A stretch of 64,000 nt of DNA from contig NZ_LMHY01000006.1 in the NCBI RefSeq assembly GCF_001429045.1, positions 64,284-128,283 on the forward strand. The letters are read 5' to 3'. Every line of letters begins with the position of its first letter. Within the stretch, counting starts at the first letter, position 1. Under the pieces are notes generated by a model that did no database searches, was not told where the DNA came from, and worked only from the letters and a program-made list of their open reading frames with translations. The position numbers and the translations under genes are program-made. This document shows positions 24,199 to 33,555 of this stretch, one piece after another. Source of the stretch: Pseudomonas sp. Root71 (lineage in GTDB: Bacteria > Pseudomonadota > Gammaproteobacteria > Pseudomonadales > Pseudomonadaceae).

Positions 24199-26025
24199 AT
24201 GATAAAAAAACGCTCGGCCATAGCCGGAGTCCGTCCGCGGCTTCACCGGCTTGGCCACTCTCGCCCGCAACCCCTTGCGCTGGCGATTCTTGCCGTACTG
24301 ACGGGGCCAACCTACGCCACCACATTCGACATCAACGAAGACTGGAGCCTGTCGACCAGGACCAGCCTGAGCCTGGGCAGCAGCTGGTCGACGCAAAACC
24401 CCGACAAAAGCCTGATGACCCGCGCCAACGCCTTGCAGGCCCAGGGCGTGAATGCCAATGGCACCAGCGTCAGCGCCGACGACAACCGGCTGAACTTCGA
24501 GAAGGGCGACACCATCTCGCAACTCTTCAAGGGCCTCACCGATGTCAGTCTCGACGGCCAGGGCCAGGGCGCGTTCATTCGCTTCAAATACTGGTACGAC
24601 CATGCCTATGAAACCGGCAATGGCCGCTTCAAGGATTTCGACGATTCGGGTTGGGACAACCTGTCAAAATTCAAGGGTTTCGAGGTCCTCGATGCCTACG
24701 TCTGGAAAGACTTCCAGGTGGCCGGGCATCCGCTGAACGTGAAGGTCGGTAACCAGGTGCTGTCCTGGGGCGAAGCGCTGCTGATCCAGAACGGCATCAA
24801 CGTGATCAACCCGCTGGACATCTCGGCGTTCAACCGTCCCGGCGTGGAAATCAAGGAAGGCCAGTTGCCGGTGGAGATGGTCTCCTTCAGTTTCGGCCTG
24901 ACCGACAGCACCAACCTCGAAGGTTTCTACCAGTACAACTGGCGCCCCAGCGTACTCGATGGTTGCGGCACCTTCTTCGCCAGCAGCGATGTGATCCAGC
25001 CGGGTTGCGGGCCACTGTACCTGAGTCAGGTACAGACCGATCAACAGATGCAGGCCGCCGGTTTGTACGCCACGTCCCGGGGTAACGAATCGCCCTCCGA
25101 CAACGGCCAATTCGGCTTCGCCCTGCGCCAGATGATCCCGGCGCTCAACGATGCGGAAGCGGCGATCTACTACATCAACTATCACTCGCGGTTGCCGTAT
25201 TTCACCATTGACGCCAGGAACACCGCCTTGCCCGGCACCTTCCCCGGTGGCATCCAGGGGCCGAGCTATGCGGCGGCCTTCCCGGAAAACATTCACCTTT
25301 ACGGCATCAGCCTCAATGGCGTCGAGCCGGTCACCGGGATTTCCCTGGCCGGTGAGTTGAGCTACCGGCCGAACATGCCGATCGCGATCAACGCGCCTGA
25401 CGTCAACGTCGCCGTGATTTCAGGGCCGGGGGGCAGTTCCTGGTTGCAGTTGCCGCCAGGCTTCAGCACCACCAATGGTAGCCAGTTCGATGCGTGGGAA
25501 CGCAAGGGTGTCTGGCAACTGACCGGTTCGGCCACCCAGGCCATCGACAACGTACTGGGTGCCACGCGCCTGAGCCTGTTCGGTGAAGCCGGGGTCGTGC
25601 ACATCGACGATCTGGGGGACGAGCGCCTGGGCCGTAACGCCGCGTTCGGCCGCAGCGCCCCGCGCAACGGCACGGCGTGCAACACGGTAGCTTCAGGCGT
25701 GACTAACCAATACTGCACCGACAAGGGCTTTGCCACCGATTGGTCGTGGGGTTATCGCCTGCGCGCCAGCCTCGAATACAGCGATGTGTTGCCGGGCATC
25801 AACCTGATTCCCGCCGTCAACTGGCGGCATGACGTCTCGGGCTATTCCTACGATCCGCAAGGGCCGTTCCAGGAAGGCCAGCAAGCGCTGGGCGTGAGCC
25901 TGACCGGCGTCTACATGAACGATTACAGCGTGGAACTGGCCTACAACACGTTCTTCGGTTCCAACGACTACAGCACCCTCGACGATCGCGATTTCGCATC
26001 CGTCAGCTTCAAGGCAGACTTCTAA
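24199..26025 (+). CDS. DUF1302 family outer-membrane protein
   Basis: A 608-aa protein with a signal peptide (about 40 residues, hydrophobic LALAILAVLTG before TYATTFDIN). The rest is rich in beta-strands with aromatic-glycine alternation (FDINEDWSLSTRTSLSLGSS, WGYRLRASLEYSDVLPGINL) and ends with the barrel-like strand FASVSFKADF. DUF1302 proteins are regularly encoded next to DUF1329 proteins, as here (11 bases downstream), often near hydrophobic-compound catabolism or RND genes. A passive or transport role in the outer membrane is suspected, not proven. ATG 24199 (MIKKRSAIAG) has GGAG upstream. Confidence 0.88.
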   Translation: MIKKRSAIAGVRPRLHRLGHSRPQPLALAILAVLTGPTYATTFDINEDWSLSTRTSLSLGSSWSTQNPDKSLMTRANALQAQGVNANGTSVSADDNRLNFEKGDTISQLFKGLTDVSLDGQGQGAFIRFKYWYDHAYETGNGRFKDFDDSGWDNLSKFKGFEVLDAYVWKDFQVAGHPLNVKVGNQVLSWGEALLIQNGINVINPLDISAFNRPGVEIKEGQLPVEMVSFSFGLTDSTNLEGFYQYNWRPSVLDGCGTFFASSDVIQPGCGPLYLSQVQTDQQMQAAGLYATSRGNESPSDNGQFGFALRQMIPALNDAEAAIYYINYHSRLPYFTIDARNTALPGTFPGGIQGPSYAAAFPENIHLYGISLNGVEPVTGISLAGELSYRPNMPIAINAPDVNVAVISGPGGSSWLQLPPGFSTTNGSQFDAWERKGVWQLTGSATQAIDNVLGATRLSLFGEAGVVHIDDLGDERLGRNAAFGRSAPRNGTACNTVASGVTNQYCTDKGFATDWSWGYRLRASLEYSDVLPGINLIPAVNWRHDVSGYSYDPQGPFQEGQQALGVSLTGVYMNDYSVELAYNTFFGSNDYSTLDDRDFASVSFKADF

Positions 26026-26036
26026 GGAGAACCGTT

Positions 26037-27374
26037 ATGCGTATGCAATTGTGCGTGCTGGCCCTGGCCTGCACCGTCGGCCTGGCCCAGGCCAAAGGCA
26101 CCGATTCGGCGGCACTGGGCAAGACCCTGACCCCCATGGGCTCGGAAGTGGCTGCCAATGCCGACGGCAGCATTCCGGCCTGGACCGGCGGCCTGGGGAG
26201 CAACGCCGGCACCGTCGACAGCAAGGGCGGCTACAGCGATCCGTATGCCGCCGAGAAACCGTTGTTCACGGTCACGGCAAAGAACGTGGCGCAGTACGAG
26301 AAGTTTCTCAGCCCCGGGCAAATCGCGTTGTTCAAGCGTTTTCCCGACACCTACAAGATGAACATCTACCCGAGCCATCGCAGCGCCAATCTGCCCAAGG
26401 AGGTACTGGCGGCCAGTCGTGAGAACGTCGCCAAGACCAGCATGGCCGACGGCGGCAACGGTTTGCATGACTATGCCAGGGGCATTCCGTTTCCGTTGCC
26501 CACCGAAGGCCTGGAGGTGATGTGGAACCACATGACCCGTTATCGCGGCGGCAGCTACGAGCGCATCAGCAGCGCCGCGCTGGTGCGTGAAAACGGCGCC
26601 ACCAGCTACGTGCGCAACCAGTCGCTGATCAACTTCGCCGACACCGTGGGCGGGCTGGAACCCAACTCGAACATTCTGTTCATGTTCAAGAGCCGGGTGC
26701 TGGAACCGGCGCGCTTGTCAGGCGAGGCGGTGCTGGTGCATGAGCCGATCGACCAGGTCGCCGAGCCGCGTTCGGCCTGGCAATATCTGCCGGGGCAACG
26801 TCGCGTGCGTCGTGCGCCGATGATCGCCTACGACAACAGCGCCCGTTACAGCAACGGCCTGATCACCGCCGACAACATCGACGGCTACAACGGCGCACCG
26901 GACCGTTTCGACTGGAAACTGGTGGGCAAGCAAGAGCTGTTCATCCCTTACAACAGCTACAGGATCGGCAGCCGCGACCTCAAGTACGACGCCGTGATCA
27001 AGCCCAATCACGTCAATCAGGACCTGGGTCGCTACGAGAAACATCGGGTGTGGGTCGTCGAGGCAACCCTCAAGCCCGGTGCCCGGCACATCTACGCCAA
27101 GCGTCGCTTCTATGTGGACGAAGACAGTTGGCAGATCGCCCAGTCGGACCAGTACGACAGCCGCGGTGAACTGTGGCGCAGCGGTGAACTGCACGCGATC
27201 CAGCAGTACGACCACGGCTTCACCTATAACGTGCTGGAAACCTCCTATGACCTGATCTCCGGACGCTACTACGCCGGCGGCCTGGCCAACGAAGAGACCG
27301 AGCCGATGCGTGTGGGCTTCGCCGCCAAGACTGACGACTACACCCCGTCGGACCTGCGGCGCTGGGCCAAGTAA
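26037..27374 (+). CDS. DUF1329 family periplasmic/outer-membrane-associated protein
   Basis: A 445-aa protein with a signal peptide (MRMQLCVLALACTVGLAQAKG) and the DUF1329 pattern: LTPMGSEVAANADGSIPAW TGG, AKNVAQYEKFLSPGQIALFK, GIPFPLPTEGLEVMWNH and RRFYVDEDSWQIAQSDQYDS. The C-terminal half resembles the LolA/LolB-like lipoprotein-handling fold. AAGGAG is seven bases upstream of ATG, and only 11 bases separate it from the DUF1302 gene. The pair probably forms an envelope complex for a hydrophobic ligand. Confidence 0.9.
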   Translation: MRMQLCVLALACTVGLAQAKGTDSAALGKTLTPMGSEVAANADGSIPAWTGGLGSNAGTVDSKGGYSDPYAAEKPLFTVTAKNVAQYEKFLSPGQIALFKRFPDTYKMNIYPSHRSANLPKEVLAASRENVAKTSMADGGNGLHDYARGIPFPLPTEGLEVMWNHMTRYRGGSYERISSAALVRENGATSYVRNQSLINFADTVGGLEPNSNILFMFKSRVLEPARLSGEAVLVHEPIDQVAEPRSAWQYLPGQRRVRRAPMIAYDNSARYSNGLITADNIDGYNGAPDRFDWKLVGKQELFIPYNSYRIGSRDLKYDAVIKPNHVNQDLGRYEKHRVWVVEATLKPGARHIYAKRRFYVDEDSWQIAQSDQYDSRGELWRSGELHAIQQYDHGFTYNVLETSYDLISGRYYAGGLANEETEPMRVGFAAKTDDYTPSDLRRWAK

Positions 27375-27401
27375 CCATTCGCCAAACCACCACAAATCCA
27401 A

Positions 27402-27505
27402 TGTGGGAGCGGGCTTGCTCGCGAAGAGCGAGTGTCAGGCGGCTGCAATGTTGCATGACACACCGCTTTCGTCGGAACGCCGCCCGGAGCAAGCCCGCTC
27501 CCACA
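27402..27505. repeat. paired REP-like element
   Basis: TGTGGGAGCGGGCTTGCTCG on the left faces GGAGCAAGCCCGCTCCCACA. The right arm carries the variant GTCGGAACGCCGCCC joint also seen at 60732. Confidence 0.9.
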
Positions 27506-27551
27506 AGGGGACGGGGGGATGATGTTTTTGTATCTGCCAAGGAGATCTGCC

Positions 27552-28907
27552 ATGCGCTATTGGATATCCGCTCTGGCCCTGGGCGCGAGCCTGGGCACTG
27601 TTCACGCCGCAACCCTCGACCGACAGCAAGCGAAAGCCCTGGCCCAGGAAGCCTACGTGTTCGCCTACGCCACCGTCGAACACGACAAGGTACTCAGCGC
27701 CATCGCCGCTAAACTGCCGTTCAACCATCTCTACAGCGAGCCGCGCCTGCTCGGCCCGCAAGACGACAAAGTGGTGTCGCCCAACAACGACACCTTCTAT
27801 TCCCGCGCCTTGCTCGATCTGCGCAGCGAACCGATGGTGCTGGACGTGCCGGCCGTGCAAGGCCGCTACTACAGCTTCCAACTGGTGGACATGCGCACCG
27901 ACAACCTCGACTACATCGGCACCCGCGCCACGGGTGAGCAAGCGGGGCGCTACCTGATGGTCGGGCCGGACTGGAAGGGGCCAGTGCCATCGGGTTTCAG
28001 TGCGGTGATTCGCTCGCCGAGCCGGCTGGTCTTCCTGTTGGGACGGACCGAGGTCAAGGGCGAAGCGGATCAGAAAGACGCCGCACAAGTGCTGAAGGGC
28101 TACGCCTTGCAACCGCTGTCCAAAGTCAGCGGCAGCGCGGCCCCTGAACCCTTGGCACCGCTGCAACTGCCGGCGTATGCGGACACCAAGCAAGGGCCGG
28201 CGCAGGCGCTGTTCAGCACCTTCAACGCGCTGGCTCCCTTGCACCAATGGACCGCCAGCGAACAACAGAAACTGGCCCGTTTCGCCGCCATCGGCGTGAA
28301 GCCGGGGACCGCATTCCAGGCCCCGGAAGACTTGAGCGAAGCCGTCGCCCAAGGCGCCGAGGCCGGTCGCGAACTGGTCCGCGCAGCCTCCAGCCAACTG
28401 TCGGTAGAACGGTAGGGCTGGTTACCGTCGCCGTCCAACGTCGGCAAATACGGCGGCGATGACCTGACCCGTGCCGCAGTCGCCTGGCGCTATATCTACA
28501 TCTACGCCAACGATGCGGTGGAAGCGCAGTACCCGATGGCGTTGCACGATGCCCAGGGCCAGGCGCTCACCGGCCAGCACGCCTATCGCCTGCATTTTCC
28601 CGCCGGGCAATTGCCGCCGGTGAATGCGTTCTGGTCGTTGACCCTGTATGACGGCAAAACCCAGTTGCTGGTGGCCAACCCGATCCAGCGTTACGCCCTG
28701 GGCGACCGCAGCCCTGGTCTACAATACGATGCCGATGGCGGCTTGACCCTGATCCTGCAAGCCGATGCGCCCAAGGCTGCGCCGCAGGGCAACTGGCTGC
28801 CGACGCCGCAAGGTCCGTTCAACCTGCTGTTGCGCCTGTACCTGCCCAGGGGCGGGGCACTGGACGGGAGTTATCAGTTGCCGACGATAACGAGGATCGA
28901 ATCATGA
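27552..28907 (+). pseudogene. DUF1254/DUF1214 protein interrupted by an in-frame TAG
   Basis: The gene starts at ATG 27552 behind AAGGAG and a signal peptide (MRYWISALALGASLGTVHA). The DUF1254 part (EAYVFAYATVEHDK, PNNDTFYSRALLDLRSEP, YYSFQLVDMRTDNLDYIG) reads to codon 287. There a TAG (28413-28415) stops it. The same frame continues without a shift through the complete DUF1214 part (GWLPSPSNVGKYGGDDL, FWSLTLYDGKTQLLVANPI, NWLPTPQGPFNLLLRLYLP) to a TGA at 28907. The 452-codon total matches the intact paralogue that overlaps its end. A single C-to-T change of a CAG codon would explain the stop. Either the gene is a fresh pseudogene, or a truncated DUF1254 domain is made alone, or it is a base-calling error. 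Confidence 0.88.
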
Positions 28908-30289
28908 ACCTGATTTGCAGTCGCCGTCGGGTGTTGGGCGGCATGGGGGTATTGGGCGGCAGCCTGATGTTTCCACGCTGGTTGCTGGCCGCCGATTCCG
29001 ATGACCCTCGGCAGATTGCCAAAGAGGCGTGGATTTACGCCTACCCCATGCTCATGCATTACCAGACCATGGAAAAACAGGCGCTCAACCCGGCTGCGCC
29101 GGAGTATGTCGGTGGCTTCAACCGCTTTCGTCATTACGGCGAGTTGTTTACCCCGAACAACCGCGACATCGTCACGCCGAACAACGACACACCGTACTCC
29201 TGGGCCTGGCTCGACCTGCGCAGCGAACCCCAGGTGTTGAGTGTGCCGGCGGTCGATGACGAGCGCTATTACGTGCTTCAACTGGTCGACCAGTACACCC
29301 ACAACTTTGCCTATGTCGGTGTGCTCAGCACCGGTCGCGAAGCGGGGAATTACCTGATCGCCGGACCCGGCTGGCAAGGCCCGACACCGGATGGCGTCAA
29401 GGCCGTGCTGCGCAGTGAAACCGAAATCGTCATGGTGCTTGGAAGAACGGGTCTGAAAAACGCCGGGGACCTGCCGGCGGTGCGGGCCTTGCAGCAGCAA
29501 TACGGTCTGGTTTCGTTGCATGAATACATCGGCAGTGCGCCGCCCGTGGCTGCGCCAGCCATTGACTGGCAACCCTGGGACAGCAAGACCGGGCTGGGGC
29601 TGGAGTTTATCCCGGCGCTCAACCAGATCCTCAGCCTGTGCCCCACGCAGCCGTCCGAACAAGCCTTGCGCGCACGCTTTGCCCGGATCGGCATCGTGCC
29701 GGGCCAGGCTTTCGACCCGGCGACGTTGCCGCAGGCCACGCGCCAGGCACTGCTCGCCGGGATTCAGGACGCCCGGGCGCAACTGCAAACCGCCGTGAGC
29801 CAGGTACGCACCACCCTCGGCCTGTTCGGCACGCGCGAAGCGCTGAACGGCAATTACCTCAACCGCGCAGTCGCGGCGAATGTCGGCATCTACGGCAACA
29901 GCGTGGAAGAGGCCTTCTACACCGGCACTCGCCTGGATAACCAGGGGCAACCCTTGCAGGGCGGGCGAAGCTATCGCCTGCGTTTCGCACCGGGGCAATT
30001 GCCGCCGGCCAGCGAGTTCTGGTCGCTGACCTTGTATGACTTGCCTGACCGGCAACTGGTGGCCAACCCGATCAATCGCTACTGCCTGAGCAGCCGGGAT
30101 CATTTGCAAGAGGATTCGGACGGTGGGTTGACGTTGGTCCTGCAGAACGCCGCTCCGCCGGAGCAGAGCAACTGGTTGCCGACGCCGGCGAGCGGGGCAT
30201 TCAGCCTGGTCCTGCGCCTGTATGGACCCGGGCAGCAGGTGGTCAATCAACGCTGGCAAATGCCGGTGGTTGAAGTAGTGTCTGCCTGA
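28904..30289 (+). CDS. DUF1254/DUF1214 domain protein, probably Tat-exported
   Basis: A 461-aa protein, intact paralogue of the interrupted gene before it; their ends overlap as ATGA. The N-terminus SRRRVLGGMGVLGGSL fits a twin-arginine signal, ending near PRWLLAADS. DUF1254 features follow (EAWIYAYPMLMHYQTMEKQ, VTPNNDTPYSWAWLDLRSEP, YYVLQLVDQYTHNFAYVG), then DUF1214 (NVGIYGNSVEEAFYTG, FWSLTLYDLPDRQLVANPI, NWLPTPASGAFSLVLRLY). The family is secreted and of unknown function. Its place behind DUF1302-DUF1329 suggests a periplasmic role in the same process. Confidence 0.9.
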   Translation: MNLICSRRRVLGGMGVLGGSLMFPRWLLAADSDDPRQIAKEAWIYAYPMLMHYQTMEKQALNPAAPEYVGGFNRFRHYGELFTPNNRDIVTPNNDTPYSWAWLDLRSEPQVLSVPAVDDERYYVLQLVDQYTHNFAYVGVLSTGREAGNYLIAGPGWQGPTPDGVKAVLRSETEIVMVLGRTGLKNAGDLPAVRALQQQYGLVSLHEYIGSAPPVAAPAIDWQPWDSKTGLGLEFIPALNQILSLCPTQPSEQALRARFARIGIVPGQAFDPATLPQATRQALLAGIQDARAQLQTAVSQVRTTLGLFGTREALNGNYLNRAVAANVGIYGNSVEEAFYTGTRLDNQGQPLQGGRSYRLRFAPGQLPPASEFWSLTLYDLPDRQLVANPINRYCLSSRDHLQEDSDGGLTLVLQNAAPPEQSNWLPTPASGAFSLVLRLYGPGQQVVNQRWQMPVVEVVSA

Positions 30290-30774
30290 ACCGCTTCGCG
30301 AGCAGGCTCGCTCCCACAGGTACTGCGTTTATCCTGTGAATCACAGGTGAACGAAGCCAGTAACCAGGCCGGCCGGTAGGCCGCCTCGCTTTTGCTTTGG
30401 CTTTTGATCTTCTTGGCAACCCGGCATGGATGCCGGGTTAGCCGCCCCCGGCCATGGATGGCCGATGGCGGCGGGCCCACGGAGCAGGACCGGAGCGAGG
30501 GGATGCCGAGCCTAGGCGAGGCACCGAACGTAAGGGGCAAGAGCCCTTGGTTACTTGGGGTCGGGCGGCGTTCCGTTTTTCCAAGTAACTCGCTGTAAGA
30601 GCGAAACCGCCAGAGGCCGTTACCGCAGCAATGGATATGTACACCCACAAAACAATCATCGCCTGACACATAGCCATCGCGAGCAAGCTCGCTCCCACAG
30701 TGGATCTGTGTCGTTCACAAATGCTGTGAGCTGCATGGATTCCAGTGGGAGCGAGCCTGCTCGCGAAGGCGATA
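30290..30774. repeat. repeat-filled gap (REP-like units and dispersed repeat)
   Basis: 485 bases with no supportable gene. A single REP-like arm ends at 30319. A copy of AACCAGGCCGGCCGGTAGGC (also at about 23893) follows. An inverted copy of the dispersed repeat lies at about 30550-30643 (TTACCGCAGCAATGGATATG strand). A REP-like pair lies at 30678-30770, tail to tail. All are intergenic elements; two of the families are shared with 23221-24198. Confidence 0.8.
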
Positions 30775-32748
30775 TCAAGGCGTAACGATATTGAACTGCG
30801 GCGCAAACGTATCGAGGCTGCTCATCAACTCCCCAAGCTTCTTGCCATTGCCCTGCAACTTGATCAGGCCTTTCTGCATCGCCGTCGGGATATCCAGTTG
30901 CTTGAGGCTGATCTGTTCCAGGGTGGCCTTGCTCATGGTCACGCTGGCATCCGCCTGAGCGTTGAGCCCGGCACGGTGGGTCAGCACGCCATTGCGTAGG
31001 GTCAGGTTGAAGTCCTGGTTCAGGTCATCGAAGGTCCAGTTCAGGGTCAGGTCATGGCCTACGGCCTTTTCACTGTCCAGGCGCACTGCCAGGAAGTCGA
31101 AGAACATCTGCGGGCTCATCGCCCGCACCATATCCACCGAAACCGAAGTGCCGGCATTGGCTGGCACGCCGTTGCGCAGTTCCATGGCGCCGGTCAGGTA
31201 CATGTTGCGCCAGGTAGCGTTTTCACTTTGATAGCCCATTTGCTCCAGCGCCTGGGCCTGGGCTTTGCGGGCGTCGCCGTTGTCCGGATTGGTGAACAGC
31301 AACTGATTGCCCAGTTGCGCGGCCCAACGGTATTCGCCCTTGGCCATTGCTGCCTGCATTTTCCCCAGCACCGCCGCTTCGCCGCCCATGGCTTCGACCG
31401 AACGCTTGGCCGTTTCTACCGGCGGCAGCGGATTGAGGTTGGCCGGGTTACCGTCATAGAAACCCATGTAGCGCTGATACACCGCCCGGGTGTTGAAACT
31501 CAGTGAGCCGTAGTAGCTACGGGTGTACCACTTCTGGTCGAGGCTGCCGGGCAACTTCTTGATCGAGTCGGCGATTTCCAGCGGCGTCAGGCCCTGGTTC
31601 AGCAGGTGCAGGGTGCGGTCATTGAGGAAGGCGTACATGTCGCGCTGGTCGGCGAGGAAGGTGCGGATGCGCTCGCCACCCCAGGTCGGCCAGTTGTGCT
31701 GGGCGAACAACACGTCGCTCTTGTCGCCGTAACGCGCCAGGCTGCCGTCCAGGTACTCGGCCCAGGCCTTGGCGTCGCGTACTTGGGCGCCGCGTGGGGT
31801 GAGGATGTTGTGCATCATTTGCGTGGCGTTTTCCGCCATGCACAAGGCGCGCAACTGCGGCAGGTACAGGTTCATTTCCGCCGGCGCCTCGGTGCCCGGG
31901 GTCAACTGGAATTCCACGTCGAGGCCGGCGATGGTGCGGGTTTCCAGTTCCTTGTCGATCAGGTCGGTGGGCGGGATCAAGGTGACGGTGCCGCCGCTCG
32001 GCGTGCTCTTGCCCAGGCCGGCGTCGACCTGGCCTTTTTCGCCACGGGGCAGCAGGCTGCCAAACTGGAACTGCGCGCGGCGGCTCATGGCGTTGCCGGC
32101 GTAGACGTTCTCGCTCATCACGTGTTCCATGAACCCGGCGGGGGCGAACACCTTGACCTTGCCGGCCTTGACGTCGGCTTCGTCGATGACTCCGCGCACG
32201 CCACCGAAGTGGTCGACGTGGGTGTGGCTGTAGATCACCGCCACTACCGGTTTGTGCGGACGGTTCTGGTAGTACAGGTCCAGCGCCGCCTTGGCGGTTT
32301 CGGCCATGGTCAGCGGGTCGATGATGATCAGCCCGTCGTCGCCTTCGATGATGGTCATGTTGGCCAGGTCGAGGCCGCGCACCTGATACAGCCGGGGGCT
32401 GACTTCGAACAATCCGGCATGGGCACTGAGTTGGGCCAGGCGCCAGAGACTCGGGTTGACCGACTCCGGGGCCTTATCCTTGGCGAGGAAGTCATAGGCC
32501 TGGATATCCCAGATGACCTTGCCCGAGGCGTCCTTGACCTGGCCCTTGAACGGCGCGATCAGACCCTTGGTGACCGACTCGTAGTCGGTGCGGTCGGTGA
32601 AGGGCAGTTGCTGCAGCACCGCGGCGTTACTGGCGGTGGTTTGCGGGCTGGCCGCGACCGGTCCATCGGCGGCGACCACCGATTGCGCAAGGCAGGCAGT
32701 GATCAGGCAAGCGAACAACCCACGAGGGCTCAAGGTGAAACGAGGCAT
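30775..32748 (-). CDS. sdsA: alkylsulfatase, SdsA1-like metallo-beta-lactamase
   Basis: A 657-aa secreted protein with a signal peptide (GLFACLITACLAQSVVAADG). The metallo-beta-lactamase zinc motif SHTHVDHFGG is at residues 174-183, with further ligands expected in the MAENATQMMHN region (AEN). A dimerisation domain and a C-terminal SCP2-like domain (LNWTFDDLNQDFNLTLRNG) follow. This order and length match SdsA1, which cleaves long-chain primary alkyl sulfates such as SDS. GGAGA is six bases before ATG 32748. It stands alone, divergent from the ABC operon. Confidence 0.9.
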   Translation of the reverse strand: MPRFTLSPRGLFACLITACLAQSVVAADGPVAASPQTTASNAAVLQQLPFTDRTDYESVTKGLIAPFKGQVKDASGKVIWDIQAYDFLAKDKAPESVNPSLWRLAQLSAHAGLFEVSPRLYQVRGLDLANMTIIEGDDGLIIIDPLTMAETAKAALDLYYQNRPHKPVVAVIYSHTHVDHFGGVRGVIDEADVKAGKVKVFAPAGFMEHVMSENVYAGNAMSRRAQFQFGSLLPRGEKGQVDAGLGKSTPSGGTVTLIPPTDLIDKELETRTIAGLDVEFQLTPGTEAPAEMNLYLPQLRALCMAENATQMMHNILTPRGAQVRDAKAWAEYLDGSLARYGDKSDVLFAQHNWPTWGGERIRTFLADQRDMYAFLNDRTLHLLNQGLTPLEIADSIKKLPGSLDQKWYTRSYYGSLSFNTRAVYQRYMGFYDGNPANLNPLPPVETAKRSVEAMGGEAAVLGKMQAAMAKGEYRWAAQLGNQLLFTNPDNGDARKAQAQALEQMGYQSENATWRNMYLTGAMELRNGVPANAGTSVSVDMVRAMSPQMFFDFLAVRLDSEKAVGHDLTLNWTFDDLNQDFNLTLRNGVLTHRAGLNAQADASVTMSKATLEQISLKQLDIPTAMQKGLIKLQGNGKKLGELMSSLDTFAPQFNIVTP

Positions 32749-32885
32749 GGCGTCTCCGTTTTTTATCGTTATGGTTAGACCAGCGTCGAGGGTAGGGCGG
32801 GGTTCAGCCGGGGCGATCATCAGCAACGGACAAAAAACATTCAGGGCCGCTATCCTTGGGCCATGCATATCCAGCAGGTTGACCC

Positions 32886-33554
32886 ATGCTTGAAGTCCAT
32901 GGCGTTTTCAAAAGCTACGCCACACCGCAGGGGCCACTGCCGGTGCTGCAAGGCGTCGACCTGACGCTCAAGCCCGGCAGCAGCCTGGCGCTGATGGGCG
33001 AGTCGGGCAGTGGCAAAAGCACTTTGCTGCACCTGATCGCCGGGCTGGACAAGGTCGATCGCGGCAGCATCCGCAGTGGCGAGCATCGCCTGGAACAGAT
33101 GAATGAAGGGCAACTGGCGAACTGGCGGCGTACGGAAATCGGCCTGGTGTTCCAGCAATTCAATCTGATCGGCAGCCTGCGGGTCGAAGACAACCTGGCG
33201 ATTCAGGCACGCCTGGCGGGGCGTCATGACCCACGCTGGCAGGCGCACCTGGTGCAACGCCTGGGCTTGGGCGATTTGCTGCGGCGCTATCCGGAGCAAC
33301 TGTCCGGCGGCCAGCAGCAACGGGTCGCGCTGGGCCGGGCGCTGGCGGCGCGCCCGCCACTGCTGCTGGCCGACGAGCCCACCGGCAGCCTCGATGAAAC
33401 CACTGGTGCCGAGGTATTGCAGTTGCTGCTGGAATTACTCGAGGACAGTCCCACCAGCCTGTTGATGGTCACCCACAGTCCCGGCGTGGCGGCGCGGCTG
33501 GCCAAAAAAGCCCTGCTGTGCGGCGGTCGCCTGGCCGGTGCGGGTGAGCGCTGA
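32886..33554 (+). CDS. ABC transporter ATP-binding protein (LolD/MacB type)
   Basis: A 222-aa ATPase: Walker A GESGSGKST, Q-loop VFQQFNLIGSL, signature LSGGQQQRVALGRAL, Walker B LLLADEPTGSLD, H-loop VTHSP. The size and LIAGLDKVDRGSI segment fit the MacB/LolD class, which powers FtsX-like permeases without transporting through six-helix channels. It ends one base before the start of the FtsX-type permease gene, forming an operon with it and the AttH-like lipoprotein. Confidence 0.93.
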   Translation: MLEVHGVFKSYATPQGPLPVLQGVDLTLKPGSSLALMGESGSGKSTLLHLIAGLDKVDRGSIRSGEHRLEQMNEGQLANWRRTEIGLVFQQFNLIGSLRVEDNLAIQARLAGRHDPRWQAHLVQRLGLGDLLRRYPEQLSGGQQQRVALGRALAARPPLLLADEPTGSLDETTGAEVLQLLLELLEDSPTSLLMVTHSPGVAARLAKKALLCGGRLAGAGER

Positions 33555-33555
33555 C

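Noticed and set aside
28413..28415. Recoding of TAG (pyrrolysine or programmed read-through)
   Set aside because: No pylTSBCD genes are expected in this genus and no read-through signal is seen; a nonsense change or sequencing error is simpler.
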